This document shows, in pieces, positions 9,173 through 18,834 of a stretch of DNA of 64,000 bases. The position numbers and the translations under genes were made by a program. The DNA comes from Cyclobacteriaceae bacterium. GTDB lineage: Bacteria; Bacteroidota; Bacteroidia; Cytophagales; Cyclobacteriaceae. The stretch spans positions 462,998 to 526,997 of the forward strand of contig JANQSI010000018.1 in assembly GCA_028284125.1 (NCBI GenBank), written 5' to 3'. The notes under the pieces were generated by a model. The model saw nothing but the letters and a program-made list of their open reading frames with translations. It was not told where the DNA came from and did not search any database. Each line of letters starts with the position of its first letter. Position 1 is the first letter of the stretch.

Positions 9173-9922
9173 GTGCTTTTTAGGAAAATCGTGCAAGGAG
9201 AATATCAAATAGATTCTGAGAATTTACCCAAACACATTGCAGTAATTATGGACGGCAATGGACGCTGGGCAAAAAAGCAAGGTGTAAAGCGAATTTTAGG
9301 CCATCAGAATGCAATCAAAGCAGTTCGTGAAGTCACAGAAGGATGTGCAGAATTGGGAGTGGGATATCTAACACTCTATGCTTTTTCTACCGAAAATTGG
9401 GAACGACCGAAGCATGAGGTTGACGGTTTGATGACATTGTTGGTAAATACCATAAAAGATGAGATGCCAACGTTAGTGGAGAACAATATAAGGTTGTCTT
9501 CCATTGGGAATCGTGACGAATTACCGGCTAAAGCGAGAAAGAGCCTTGAAGAAGCAATTCTTTTGACGGAGGAGCATACAGGAATGGAATTGATTCTGGC
9601 GTTGAATTACAGTGGAAGATGGGATGTTTTAAACGCGATTGAGGGAATGATGAAGAGCGGGGAGACGGAAGTGAACGTGGAAAATTTTGAAAAACATCTT
9701 TCAACTTCAAACATTCCTGACCCGGAACTTTTAATCCGGACAAGCGGAGAAATGAGGATTAGCAATTTTTTGATGTGGCAGATGGCCTATACAGAATTAT
9801 TTTTTACGGATGTGCTATGGCCCGATTTTAGAAAGAAAAACTTACATGAAGCAATTAGTTCTTACCAAAGAAGAGAGCGAAGGTTTGGTAAAACCAGCGA
9901 ACAGTTGAAAATAAAGGCATGA
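9173..9922 (+). CDS. uppS: Isoprenyl transferase (undecaprenyl diphosphate synthase)
   Basis: Makes the C55 lipid carrier for peptidoglycan and other glycans by cis-condensing IPP onto FPP. The 249 residues have IMDGNGRWAKKQG with catalytic Asp27, TLYAFSTENWERP, and the C-terminal LIRTSGEMRISNF. The annotated start is GTG 9173. A second GTG at 9191, preceded by AGGA at 9182-9185, would give an N-terminus of the usual length (12 residues before PKHIAVIM) and is at least as likely. The stop overlaps the bamA start (ATGA), so the two genes are coupled. Confidence 0.95.
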   Translation: MLFRKIVQGEYQIDSENLPKHIAVIMDGNGRWAKKQGVKRILGHQNAIKAVREVTEGCAELGVGYLTLYAFSTENWERPKHEVDGLMTLLVNTIKDEMPTLVENNIRLSSIGNRDELPAKARKSLEEAILLTEEHTGMELILALNYSGRWDVLNAIEGMMKSGETEVNVENFEKHLSTSNIPDPELLIRTSGEMRISNFLMWQMAYTELFFTDVLWPDFRKKNLHEAISSYQRRERRFGKTSEQLKIKA

Positions 9923-12573
9923 GGAAGTTAGTATTTATTATCGCGGTTTTAGTGGGGTTTGAATCCTTCAGCCAAATTGTTTTCGGGCGGAACAATCAAA
10001 ACAACAATTCCAATGTTTCAATCAATTATTCAAGTCCTAAGGAATATGAGATTGCAGATATTGAAGTTAAAGGTGTTCAGTTTCTGGATAACAATGCCTT
10101 GATCTCACTCTCTGGATTACGGGTCGGTGACAAAATCAAAGTTCCCGGAGATGAGGTCTCCACAGCCATCAAAAAACTTTGGAAGCAAGGGATTATCGGA
10201 AACGCTTCCATTTATGCTTCAAAGCTAGAAGGAGACAAAATCTGGTTAGTGATTGAACTGACTGAACGACCAAGGCTTACCAGGTATACAATCGAAGGAG
10301 TTAATAAGACCCAAAAGGGAGAAATAGAGGATAAAATTGATCTTGTCCGTGGGAAAATTTTAACCGATGTACTGATTAAGAACACAGAGCTAGCAGTCTT
10401 CAAATTCATGGAGAGTAAAGGTTTCCTTAATGCGAAAGTGAATGTTATCCAGCAACAGGATACCGTGCTAAGAAATAGCTCTTATCTCAAAATTGTTGTT
10501 GATAAGGGACAAAAGGTAAAGATTAGAAACATTCAGTTTGCTGGAAACGAAAACTTCACTTCAGCGAAGTTGAGGAAACAACTTAAAAGCACCGGGATGG
10601 TTCCAAAGTTTTCTTTACCAACCGATATCATCACTAAATTCCCTAAGTTCATTTGGCCGCCAAACTTGATTAAATTCTTTACCACACCTAAAAAAGTCAG
10701 TGGTGAGGAAGTGCGTGAGTACTTTGCCCAACATGTCAATTTGAATTTCTTTAAAAATTCAAAGTATGTCAAATCAGATTATGAAGATGATAAGGATCTT
10801 TTAATTGGGTTCTACAATTCCAAGGGATATCGGGATGCCAAAGTAGTTTCTGATACAACTTATAACACTAGCAACAAATACATGAATATTGACTTAACTG
10901 TAGATGCTGGTAAAAAATATTATTTCAGAAACATAGACTGGTCAGGAAATTACATATATACCGATGAGCAGTTAGCTGCGGTTTTGGGCATAGAAAATGG
11001 GGATATCTACGATCTTGATTTAGTCAACAAGAAATTGAATTTCAATCCAACCGGAGCTGATATTAGCTCACTCTACATGGATGATGGGTATCTGTTTTTC
11101 AGCATAAATCCTGTTGAAGTTGGGATTTATGAAGATTCCATTGATTTGGAAATGCGAATTTTTGAAGGAGCCCAAGCGACGATTGATAAAGTCACCATCA
11201 GTGGAAATGAAAAAACAAGCGATCACGTCATTCTGAGACAATTGCGAACCATGCCTGGGGATAAGTTCAGCCGATCAGAATTGATTAGAACACAGCGCGA
11301 GCTCTCTCAGCTTGGATACTTCGATCCTGAGCAGGTGAATCCATTACCAATTCCTGATCCTGTGAATGAGACAGTTGACATTGAATGGCAGTTGGTCGAA
11401 AGGTCCAATGACCAGATTGAACTTTCCGGAGGATGGGGCGGAGCCTTTGGGTTTGTAGGAACCTTCGGGGTGACGTTCAATAATTTTTCAGCTAGAAATA
11501 TCTTCAACAAAAGCCAGTGGAGAGGATTGCCGGTCGGTGATGGACAAAGCCTTTCGGTAAGATTCCAGGCTAATGGTAGACAATTCCAGAGTTATTCTTT
11601 CTCATTTGTTGAGCCTTGGTTAGGTGGAAGAAAACCAAATTCATTTGGTGTAAGTTATAGCAAATCAATCCAGCGTCAAATCGATCGATTCACAGATACT
11701 ACTGTTGGGTCGTTGAAAGTGACAGGCATTTCTCTTTCTCTTGGAAGACGAGTGAGATGGCCAGATGATTTCTTTACGGTCAGCAATTCCATCTCTTATC
11801 AAAGATATGACCTATTCCAGTTTGGAACTCGAGCACTTGGATTCCAAACAGGAGATGCGAATAGTTTCACTTTCAATACCACCATTGCACGAAATTCGAT
11901 CGATCAGCCGATGTACCCACGAAGTGGATCATCGATTTCACTTAGTGCGTCATTTACTCCACCGTTCTCACTCCTAGGGCGAGATGTGAGTGGAGAAGAT
12001 GTTGACAATGCAGAGAAATTCAAATGGTTGGAATACCATAAGTGGAACTTCGACAGCAAGTACTATATGACCCTGGTAGGAAAATTGGTGTTAGCCACCA
12101 GAGCTCACTTTGGCTATATCGGATCATATGACAGAGACATTGGAGTAGGTCCTTTCGAGCGATTCCAGTTGGGTGGTGATGGTTTGACTGGTCAGAATTT
12201 CTTGCTTGGAACTGACGTAATTGGTCTTAGAGGGTATCCCAATAACTCGATTACACCAATTGATGTTGAAAACAACATTGAAGGAGGAACGATATTCAAC
12301 AAATATGTGATGGAGCTCAGATATCCACTGTCTTTAGCTCCAACCGCCACGATTTACGGGCAAGTTTTCTTTGAAGGAGGTAACAACTGGGACGATTTTG
12401 CAAAATTTAACCCTTACGACATAAAAAAATCTGTTGGTGCGGGCCTTAGAATCTTCATGCCAGCGTTTGGTCTAATGGGAATTGATTGGGCATATGGATT
12501 TGATAGAATTCCTGGAGCTCTAGATAATTCAGGACCACAATTCCACTTTTCTATTGGCCAACAAATTAGATAG
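9919..12573 (+). CDS. bamA: Outer membrane protein assembly factor BamA
   Basis: The central insertase of outer-membrane proteins. Of 884 residues, about 20 are a signal peptide (ending SFSQ). Residues ~45-480 hold several POTRA repeats, e.g. EIADIEVKGVQFLDNNALISL, RYTIEGVNKTQKGEIEDKI, VKIRNIQFAGNENFTSAKL, YYFRNIDWSGNYIYTDEQL and IDKVTISGNEKTSDHVILRQ, which fits five POTRA domains. Residues ~500-884 form the 16-stranded barrel. The GGDGLTGQNFLLGTDVIGLRGY region contains the (V/I)RG(F/Y)-like barrel-closure motif as LRGY. The stop is one base from ompH. The protein ends in R rather than the aromatic residue usual in proteobacterial BamA. Confidence 0.96.
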   Translation: MRKLVFIIAVLVGFESFSQIVFGRNNQNNNSNVSINYSSPKEYEIADIEVKGVQFLDNNALISLSGLRVGDKIKVPGDEVSTAIKKLWKQGIIGNASIYASKLEGDKIWLVIELTERPRLTRYTIEGVNKTQKGEIEDKIDLVRGKILTDVLIKNTELAVFKFMESKGFLNAKVNVIQQQDTVLRNSSYLKIVVDKGQKVKIRNIQFAGNENFTSAKLRKQLKSTGMVPKFSLPTDIITKFPKFIWPPNLIKFFTTPKKVSGEEVREYFAQHVNLNFFKNSKYVKSDYEDDKDLLIGFYNSKGYRDAKVVSDTTYNTSNKYMNIDLTVDAGKKYYFRNIDWSGNYIYTDEQLAAVLGIENGDIYDLDLVNKKLNFNPTGADISSLYMDDGYLFFSINPVEVGIYEDSIDLEMRIFEGAQATIDKVTISGNEKTSDHVILRQLRTMPGDKFSRSELIRTQRELSQLGYFDPEQVNPLPIPDPVNETVDIEWQLVERSNDQIELSGGWGGAFGFVGTFGVTFNNFSARNIFNKSQWRGLPVGDGQSLSVRFQANGRQFQSYSFSFVEPWLGGRKPNSFGVSYSKSIQRQIDRFTDTTVGSLKVTGISLSLGRRVRWPDDFFTVSNSISYQRYDLFQFGTRALGFQTGDANSFTFNTTIARNSIDQPMYPRSGSSISLSASFTPPFSLLGRDVSGEDVDNAEKFKWLEYHKWNFDSKYYMTLVGKLVLATRAHFGYIGSYDRDIGVGPFERFQLGGDGLTGQNFLLGTDVIGLRGYPNNSITPIDVENNIEGGTIFNKYVMELRYPLSLAPTATIYGQVFFEGGNNWDDFAKFNPYDIKKSVGAGLRIFMPAFGLMGIDWAYGFDRIPGALDNSGPQFHFSIGQQIR

Positions 12574-12574
12574 C

Positions 12575-13108
12575 ATGAAAAAGTCGATCGTCCTCCTATT
12601 TTCATTATTGTATGTTACTGTTACATTTGCGCAAAAATTTGGCTATGTGGATACGCAATATATTTTGAGCAAAATGCCAGAATATAAAGAAGCGCAGGCT
12701 GAAATTGAGAAACTGGCGAAGGGATGGGAAGTGGAGATTCAAGAATTATATTCTGAGGTTGAAGGCATGGAAGTGGCGTTGAAGGCAGAGGAGGTATTGC
12801 TTACCCAGGATATGAGAGAAGATAGAATTGCTGAGATTGATAGAAAGTGGAAAGAGGTGAAAGAGTATCAGCAACAAATTTTTGGATTTGACGGACTTTA
12901 TTTTTTGAAAAAGAAGGAGCTGGTTAAGCCAGTTCAGGATGAGGTTTTCGAGGCGGTTGAAAGAGTCGCTAAAAATAACCGACTCCAAATTGTTTTTGAC
13001 AAATCAGGAGATCTGGTCATGATTTATACTGATCCGATCCATGATTATACTGATTTCGTGCTTGAAGATCTGGGATTGGTAGAAAATCAGACGGCTGGAA
13101 ACAATTGA
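12575..13108 (+). CDS. OmpH/Skp family periplasmic chaperone (copy 1)
   Basis: Skp-like proteins hold unfolded outer-membrane proteins in the periplasm for delivery to BamA. This 177-residue copy starts at the ATG at 12575, one base after the bamA stop; the longer frame would run into bamA. It has a signal peptide (MKKSIVLLFSLLYVTVTFA), the family opening KFGYVDTQYILSKMPEY, a long charged coiled coil to about residue 120, and a C-terminal TDFVLEDLGL. It is probably translated with bamA. Confidence 0.93.
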   Translation: MKKSIVLLFSLLYVTVTFAQKFGYVDTQYILSKMPEYKEAQAEIEKLAKGWEVEIQELYSEVEGMEVALKAEEVLLTQDMREDRIAEIDRKWKEVKEYQQQIFGFDGLYFLKKKELVKPVQDEVFEAVERVAKNNRLQIVFDKSGDLVMIYTDPIHDYTDFVLEDLGLVENQTAGNN

Positions 13109-13184
13109 GCACAATATTTGAAAAGAATCACTAAACCTTAAAAATAAGAAGGACCGAGAGGTCAGAAAATAAATTTTAGAAATC

Positions 13185-13718
13185 ATGAAATCGAGAATTT
13201 TACTTAGTGCAGCCCTTTCTATTGTAGGCCTAGGGCTTATGGCACAACTGAAAATAGGATATACAAATGCTGATTACATTTTGAGCTTAATGCCTGAAGC
13301 AAAGCAGATTGAAAGCGATTTGACAGCATATGAAACACAAATACAAAATCAGCTTAAGGCTAAGTACGAAGAATTTCAGGCTAAGGCTGCTGATTATCAG
13401 CAAAACGCAGCAACTATGATCGATGCGGTTAGAGCTGATAAAGAGACCGAGCTGCAAAACATGCAGCAAGAAATTCAATCTTTCGAAGCGCAAGCCCAAC
13501 AGTCATTGTCGAACAAAAGAAATCAGCTGGTGAGCCCTGCCTATGAAAAAATTGGAACGGCTATTGAGCAAGTTGCCAAAGAGAATGGATACACTCATAT
13601 TCTCAGTGCGGGAAGTGCGGGAGTAAGTGTACTTCTTTATGCAAGAGAAGAAGACAATATTTCGAATCTTGTCTTGCAAAAGCTTGGAATTGATCCACCA
13701 GCAGATACTGGTAACTGA
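13185..13718 (+). CDS. OmpH/Skp family periplasmic chaperone (copy 2)
   Basis: A 177-residue second Skp-like protein, 76 bp after the first. It has a signal peptide ending in MAQ, the opening KIGYTNADYILSLMPEAK, a glutamine/glutamate-rich coiled coil (residues ~35-125) and a C-terminal NLVLQKLGI. It differs clearly from copy 1 in the coiled coil, so the pair may serve different clients. The palindrome at 13744-13800 probably terminates its transcript. Confidence 0.93.
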   Translation: MKSRILLSAALSIVGLGLMAQLKIGYTNADYILSLMPEAKQIESDLTAYETQIQNQLKAKYEEFQAKAADYQQNAATMIDAVRADKETELQNMQQEIQSFEAQAQQSLSNKRNQLVSPAYEKIGTAIEQVAKENGYTHILSAGSAGVSVLLYAREEDNISNLVLQKLGIDPPADTGN

Positions 13719-13743
13719 GAAGACTAACTTAGTTAGAAATTAG

Positions 13744-13807
13744 AAACGTCATTGTGAAGAAGTAATCTTTAAGATCGCTTCGTTCCTCGCGATGACGTTT
13801 TTTTTGT
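13744..13807. repeat. Palindromic GTCATT..AATCT repeat between convergent genes; likely bidirectional terminator
   Basis: The outer arms AAACGTCAT (13744-13752) and ATGACGTTT (13791-13799) pair perfectly. Internally the left half reads CGTCATTGTGAAGAAG and the right half, on the minus strand, CGTCATCGCGAGGAACGAAG, so the element is two inverted imperfect copies of one unit. A run of Ts follows on the plus strand, which fits termination of ompH copy 2. Similar GTCATT..AATCT units are at 28287-28357 and 44621-44645. Confidence 0.7.
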
Positions 13808-13821
13808 TTAGTGGGGTTGAG

Positions 13822-14991
13822 TTATCCGAATGCAAATCCGAAAATCAGTCCTCCAACAATAATAAACGGGGTTGGAATTTTGGTAAATCGTTGCATGACT
13901 ACTGTAGCAATGATTAATGCGTAATTGAGGAGATTCTGTTCCATTGGGACAAGAATTAGAAAAGTTGCGGCAATCACCATCCCAGAACTAACGGCATTTA
14001 CTCCCTCCAGAGAAGCTTTAACCAGACGATACTTTTTTAATTGTTCCCAGAACCTGATGATAAAGAAGATCAAAAATGTGCCCGGCAGGAAAATCCCAAT
14101 AGCTGCAAGTATTGCTCCAAGTATTTGGCCGCCTATGCCGAATTCATTCATGCTCAAACCTCCAACGTAGGCAGAAAATGAAAATACGGGACCTGGAATT
14201 GCTTGCACAAACCCATAGCCCGAGATGAATTGCTCGGAGGTTAAGTACTCCTTAAATTCTACGAATTCAGTATAAAGAAGTGGAACTAACACTTGGCCAC
14301 CGCCGAAAATCAAACTTCCATTTCGATAGAAATTCTCAAAAATTTTGATTGGTAGATATTGAGTAATACCACCAAGACCAGCAGCTACAATCAAAACCGT
14401 GATCCACAATATCAAATTTGACCATTGAACTTTAATTCGCTCTTTTTCTTCTATCGGTTGCTGCTTGTACTTGATGGTGGTGATGAGTCCGCCAAGAATG
14501 ATCAACGACGGAAAGGCATACGGAGACTTTAGCACATAAGATGCAATCGCAGAGAACACCATCAGGACGAATCCTAGTTTGGTGGTAACGACTTTTGATG
14601 CAATGCGATAAGCCGAAAAAGCCACTATCCCCACCACCATCGGTAAAATGAATCGCATGAATCCAAGGTCAATGTTGGTGTTGACAATGATGGCTGCAGT
14701 GGTCATAATCGTTACTGCAGGAAGCATCCAAACTAATAATGTCAAGTAGGCCAGGTTTGGTCCGCCTATTTTGAATCCAAGTGCTGTGATAGTTTGAGTA
14801 GACGTAGGTCCTGGTAATACCTGGCAAAGAGCAAATAGTTCAATGAGATCTTCTTCTGTTAGGTAAGCTCTTTTCTTTACCATCATGTCCAAAAACATGG
14901 CAAAATGTCCTTGAGGGCCACCAAAAGCTGTGAAGGATAGAATAACTACATCTTTAAGAAAAATAATATTTCTGACCCTTCGAATGGTCAT
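13822..14991 (-). CDS. chrA: Chromate transporter (ChrA/CHR family)
   Basis: A 389-residue inner-membrane protein with about ten hydrophobic helices arranged as two homologous CHR halves. Each half has the signatures of the family: FGGPQGHFAMF and LPGPTSTQ in the first, FGGGQVLVPL and IPGPVFSFSAYVGG in the second. CHR proteins export chromate in characterised cases, but many relatives have unknown substrates, so the anion is not certain. Its start overlaps the preceding oxygenase stop by one base. Confidence 0.88.
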   Translation of the reverse strand: MTIRRVRNIIFLKDVVILSFTAFGGPQGHFAMFLDMMVKKRAYLTEEDLIELFALCQVLPGPTSTQTITALGFKIGGPNLAYLTLLVWMLPAVTIMTTAAIIVNTNIDLGFMRFILPMVVGIVAFSAYRIASKVVTTKLGFVLMVFSAIASYVLKSPYAFPSLIILGGLITTIKYKQQPIEEKERIKVQWSNLILWITVLIVAAGLGGITQYLPIKIFENFYRNGSLIFGGGQVLVPLLYTEFVEFKEYLTSEQFISGYGFVQAIPGPVFSFSAYVGGLSMNEFGIGGQILGAILAAIGIFLPGTFLIFFIIRFWEQLKKYRLVKASLEGVNAVSSGMVIAATFLILVPMEQNLLNYALIIATVVMQRFTKIPTPFIIVGGLIFGFAFG

Positions 14992-15953
14992 CAGTTTTTC
15001 AGACCGATTTCTTGCAATCGTTGGTTTAGGAAATCTCCAGCGGAGATGTCATCAAAGTCTTTAGGATGATCTTCATCGACACAACTTTCAAGACAGGTGA
15101 GATCCATTTCTGAAATGGGATGTACAAAAAATGGAATTGAAAACCTTGAGGTATGCATCAATTCTTTTGGTGGATTCACCACCCGGTGTATCGTCGACTT
15201 TAGTTTGTGATTGGTAAGCCGCTCCAACATATCGCCGACGTTGACTACTATTTGATCAGGCAATGCAGTGATTGGAATCCACTTTCCGTCTTTTCTAAGA
15301 ACTTGAAGGCCATCTGCGCTAGCTCCCATCAGAAGCGTAATTAGATTAATGTCTCCATGCTCAGCTGCTCGGACGGCATCATCAGGAATTTCTTCGGGGT
15401 TTTCTATTGGGAAATAATGGATCGGCCTTAAGATACTATTTCCTTTTTCGACCTTATCATCAAAATAGTTTTCTGGTAAATCCAAATAAAGTGCAATGGC
15501 CCGAAGCATCTGTATTCCAGCAGCCTGCAAAGTGCTGTAGGTTTTTGAAGTGACCTCTTGAAAACTTTCAATTTCTTCAGGCCAAATATTCGAAGGATAA
15601 TCAGGCAGCTTGTTGTCATCAGATTGGCCCACATGGTAGAATTCTTTCAGATCTCCTGTGTTTCTTCCTTTTGCCTTTTCTTTTCCCTTGCTTATATATC
15701 CTCTCTGACCGAATAACTCCGGTTTTTCATACTTCTTTTTAGCCTCATCCGGAAGTCTAAAAAAGGTTTCCACTGTACCGTATAGTTGACTCACCAATTC
15801 GTCTGAAAGTCCGTGATTTTTTATGGAAACAAAGCCTATGTTATTATATGCTTCCCCGAGTCTTCTTACAAATTCTTGTTTTTGTTCCTCTGTCCCAGAA
15901 GTAAAATCATTTAGATCTAGCGAGGGAATTTCATCGAAAAGGATCTCTGCCAT
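14991..15953 (-). CDS. Isopenicillin N synthase-like 2OG-Fe(II) oxygenase
   Basis: The 320 residues contain an N-terminal non-haem dioxygenase segment (residues ~5-120). The C-terminal iron site is complete: H199 and D201 in EHGDINLITLL, and H256 in STIHRVVN; the 2-oxoglutarate-binding R270-x-S272 is in TSRFS. This enzyme type hydroxylates or desaturates small molecules. The substrate cannot be read from the sequence. It is translationally coupled to the chromate transporter (1-base overlap), though no functional link is obvious. Confidence 0.87.
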   Translation of the reverse strand: MAEILFDEIPSLDLNDFTSGTEEQKQEFVRRLGEAYNNIGFVSIKNHGLSDELVSQLYGTVETFFRLPDEAKKKYEKPELFGQRGYISKGKEKAKGRNTGDLKEFYHVGQSDDNKLPDYPSNIWPEEIESFQEVTSKTYSTLQAAGIQMLRAIALYLDLPENYFDDKVEKGNSILRPIHYFPIENPEEIPDDAVRAAEHGDINLITLLMGASADGLQVLRKDGKWIPITALPDQIVVNVGDMLERLTNHKLKSTIHRVVNPPKELMHTSRFSIPFFVHPISEMDLTCLESCVDEDHPKDFDDISAGDFLNQRLQEIGLKN

Positions 15954-16003
15954 AATTGTAGATGTTGGTATGCTAAATTTAAAAAAGAATTAAGAATCAA
16001 TTT

Positions 16004-16681
16004 CTAGTTCAAGACACTTCTTAAAACGGTCAGTGATTTTGGGCGAGGTAAATTCGCATGGTGATGAAAATAGTCAAGCATAATGTCGATGACTTCATTT
16101 CTCACCGATCTATTCGCCTCCAAAGAGATTCCATAGGGTTCTAAGATTAGCTTTTCTAACACATGCTCTCCTTCTGCATGTGGTACCAGTTTATCGATCG
16201 AGGTAAATAGTGTTTCGAACTCATTTATAGCAAAGCCTAAGTGAGTGGCTATTTTCAATAAAAACTGTAAATGGAAATTCTCAACTCCATTTTCAAGAGA
16301 GTTAAATTCTTTGATGGAATCTGTTAGAAACAAATAAAGATCAGGGTTTGCTGACCGCTCTGACTGCAAAAGTTTAGTCAGGATTTCAGTTAGGAAAAGT
16401 GTAATTGAGCTCTTGGTGAAATTTTCATGAATCTCTGGGAGTGGTAGATGGCTTTTGAAGTCTGAAATCCGTTGCAGGTCTCTTGATTCTTTGACGTACA
16501 GTATCAATTCCAGGATGGAGAATGGCTGGAAATGACCGATGCTCTTTTTTGATTTTTGGCTTCTTATAGAGTTGACGATGAATGAACCATAGCCAAGTTC
16601 TTCTGTAAAAATTCTAACGATGATGCTGCTATCACCATATTTGATGTAATTGAGAACGATTCCATTCGTCTTGACAACCAT
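16004..16681 (-). CDS. recO: DNA repair protein RecO
   Basis: RecO loads RecA onto SSB-coated DNA in the RecFOR pathway. The 225 residues start with the N-terminal OB fold (VKTNGIVLNYIKYGDSSIIVRIFTEELG and the GHFQPFSILELILY strand) and continue with the helical C-terminal domain. The zinc-binding cysteines of some RecO proteins are absent, as in many Bacteroidota members. Its ATG overlaps the porZ stop by one base (TAATG), so translation is coupled. Confidence 0.92.
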   Translation of the reverse strand: MVVKTNGIVLNYIKYGDSSIIVRIFTEELGYGSFIVNSIRSQKSKKSIGHFQPFSILELILYVKESRDLQRISDFKSHLPLPEIHENFTKSSITLFLTEILTKLLQSERSANPDLYLFLTDSIKEFNSLENGVENFHLQFLLKIATHLGFAINEFETLFTSIDKLVPHAEGEHVLEKLILEPYGISLEANRSVRNEVIDIMLDYFHHHANLPRPKSLTVLRSVLN

Positions 16682-18834
16682 TACCTGATCACGGCTATTT
16701 TACCGACATAAGTTTCTTGTCCGTCAGAGGAGGAACTAAAAATCAAATAGACTCCCGTAACAACCTCACTGTTGCCAACATTTCTCAGATTCCAAGAAGC
16801 TGAACTTCCGTTCGCATTAATTTCCTGGACAAGATTTCCATTAATGTCAGTGATCTTGATTGAAGTGTTTTTAGCTAACCCCTCAATACCAACCAATCCT
16901 TCATATTCAGGAGGAACTGGATTAGGAAATACATTTACATTGTTGTGAGTCAATGCTCCAACCGACGAGGCACTACGATACGAAACAAGTCCCTTATCAG
17001 TGGAAATAAACATTTCACCGTTGGACTCATTGTAGGCAAGCGCTAGGATACGGTCAGAAGGGATTGGACTGTTCTCAGTATTGAAAATCGCCACCTGTTC
17101 AGTAGTGTTTTCAGTGAAAATCCACAATCCACGATCTGTGCCAAACCAAATTCGATTCCCACCATCCGTTGCGATTACATTTATGGGTTCGTCTTCAAAA
17201 AGTACGCTGCTTTCGAATGTTGGAATGATCACCTCGTTGCTTTGAAAAATGAAAGAAGCATCCGCAAATGTTGCTGGTCCTCTTGAAGTAGCTACCCAAG
17301 CATCATCCTCTATGCTGATTTCAATATCTCCGGGAAGGCCAGGAAATCCGGAAAGTAATTGCACACGACTTTCTTCAGAATTAAATGCAATGATTCTTCC
17401 GTTTGGAGTTCTCCCCCATAGGATGCCAGTCAAGGAAGTAGCTAAATCGACATATTCGTTTCCAAGTAATAGCGAGGAGGAAAATGAAGTCCACTGTTGT
17501 CCATCGAACTGGTGAATGGGATTTGAATTACCGAATGAAGAAACCCAAAGATTTTCTCTTGAAGTGAGTGCAGGAATTATGTCATCGAGCTCAATATCAC
17601 TCTGTGGAATGTCAGTAATGATTTCTTCAGTGGCTTGATTGTATAGGCCATCCCCTATAGAGGAAAAGTATAAGGTTCCTTGAAATTGAGCTACGTCCGA
17701 GACATTATTGAAATTTGAAATTTGTTGATTCGACCATTCTCCTTCCGAAAATTCTGAATAGTTTTCTATAACCACGCTTCCATCATATGTCGCTGGGTCA
17801 GGAGCGTGAAATCCGTAAGCTGTATTGTTAATCACTCGCAATCGAGAATATTGATCAGAGAATGGACCTGAAGGAGATATCGAATTTCCAGATAAAGTGA
17901 TCATTCCAAGCTGACCATCAGCTAACCAATACTCATTGTTCACCATTTCAACATCATTCACTTCCTGTCCAACGACAGAAGAGATTTCTGTGAATTGAGA
18001 TCCATTAAACTCGAAAACAGCCTGATCATTTACTGTCAAGAGTTTTCCATCAACACTGAATACACCGTTTGAATTTAGAGGAAGATCAATTCCGGTATCA
18101 ATCCATGTGTTGGAGCTAAATCGGAAAAGATCAAGATTGCTTAGCGCGTAAACATTTTCGTTTGCGGCTGTAAGATCTGTAAGTCCATTGGTGCTTGAAT
18201 GATGTGTCCAATTATTAAAGTCCAACAGATTATTGGTGAGATTTCCGTTCTGAAAACCTTGATTAGTATTCGCATGTAGCACATTTCCAACAACCTCAAT
18301 TTCGGTGACTTCTACTTCGGCACCATCAACTCCGATTTGAACAAAATTTTCCTGTATGACCGTTTCATTGCTAACTACTACAATTCCAAGACCAGTCGCA
18401 AGTAGCGTTTGATTATTAAAAAAGGCGATATCGTTAATTCGTTTGTTGCCTTCTATGTTAGCCTGAGCAATTTCCCTAAGGGTAGAAATACCTGATTGGG
18501 TAACAAAATCAGTGAGGCCAGATCGATAACCAATAGCTAAAACATCGCTACTTGTATTGTAAAGCATCGCTGAAATCCCAACATCTGAAAGGCCATCAAT
18601 CTTTGATAATTTTCGAATGGAGTTGTCACTTAAACCGTAAGAAAAAAGCCCATTTTCAACGGCGCAAAAAATCTTGTCGGAAGTCTTTTCTAATATTTGG
18701 GCATTATTGTAGCTGAAATGAGTTCGCCATGTACCGACAGGAATATCCTGTGAGTAGGAGTTGTGGCAGAACAAAAAACTACTGCTTAGACCTAGCTTCA
18801 AAAAAACAATTCCTGCAAAGCGCCTCATAAACAT
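16681..18834 (-). CDS. porZ: PorZ-like two-propeller protein with T9SS sorting domain
   Basis: A 717-residue secreted protein with a signal peptide (about residues 1-29, ending NSYSQ). Around 600 residues of beta-propeller repeats follow, opening with GTWRTHFSYNNAQILEKTSD, which is typical of PorZ. The C-terminal type IX sorting domain (~640-717) includes VNVFPNPV and ends VGKIAVIR. PorZ is part of the cell-surface attachment complex of the type IX secretion system. The recO neighbour supports the assignment. The start lies 56 bp inside the thymidine kinase gene; ATG 18828 (codon 3) is an alternative. Confidence 0.88.
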   Translation of the reverse strand: MFMRRFAGIVFLKLGLSSSFLFCHNSYSQDIPVGTWRTHFSYNNAQILEKTSDKIFCAVENGLFSYGLSDNSIRKLSKIDGLSDVGISAMLYNTSSDVLAIGYRSGLTDFVTQSGISTLREIAQANIEGNKRINDIAFFNNQTLLATGLGIVVVSNETVIQENFVQIGVDGAEVEVTEIEVVGNVLHANTNQGFQNGNLTNNLLDFNNWTHHSSTNGLTDLTAANENVYALSNLDLFRFSSNTWIDTGIDLPLNSNGVFSVDGKLLTVNDQAVFEFNGSQFTEISSVVGQEVNDVEMVNNEYWLADGQLGMITLSGNSISPSGPFSDQYSRLRVINNTAYGFHAPDPATYDGSVVIENYSEFSEGEWSNQQISNFNNVSDVAQFQGTLYFSSIGDGLYNQATEEIITDIPQSDIELDDIIPALTSRENLWVSSFGNSNPIHQFDGQQWTSFSSSLLLGNEYVDLATSLTGILWGRTPNGRIIAFNSEESRVQLLSGFPGLPGDIEISIEDDAWVATSRGPATFADASFIFQSNEVIIPTFESSVLFEDEPINVIATDGGNRIWFGTDRGLWIFTENTTEQVAIFNTENSPIPSDRILALAYNESNGEMFISTDKGLVSYRSASSVGALTHNNVNVFPNPVPPEYEGLVGIEGLAKNTSIKITDINGNLVQEINANGSSASWNLRNVGNSEVVTGVYLIFSSSSDGQETYVGKIAVIR

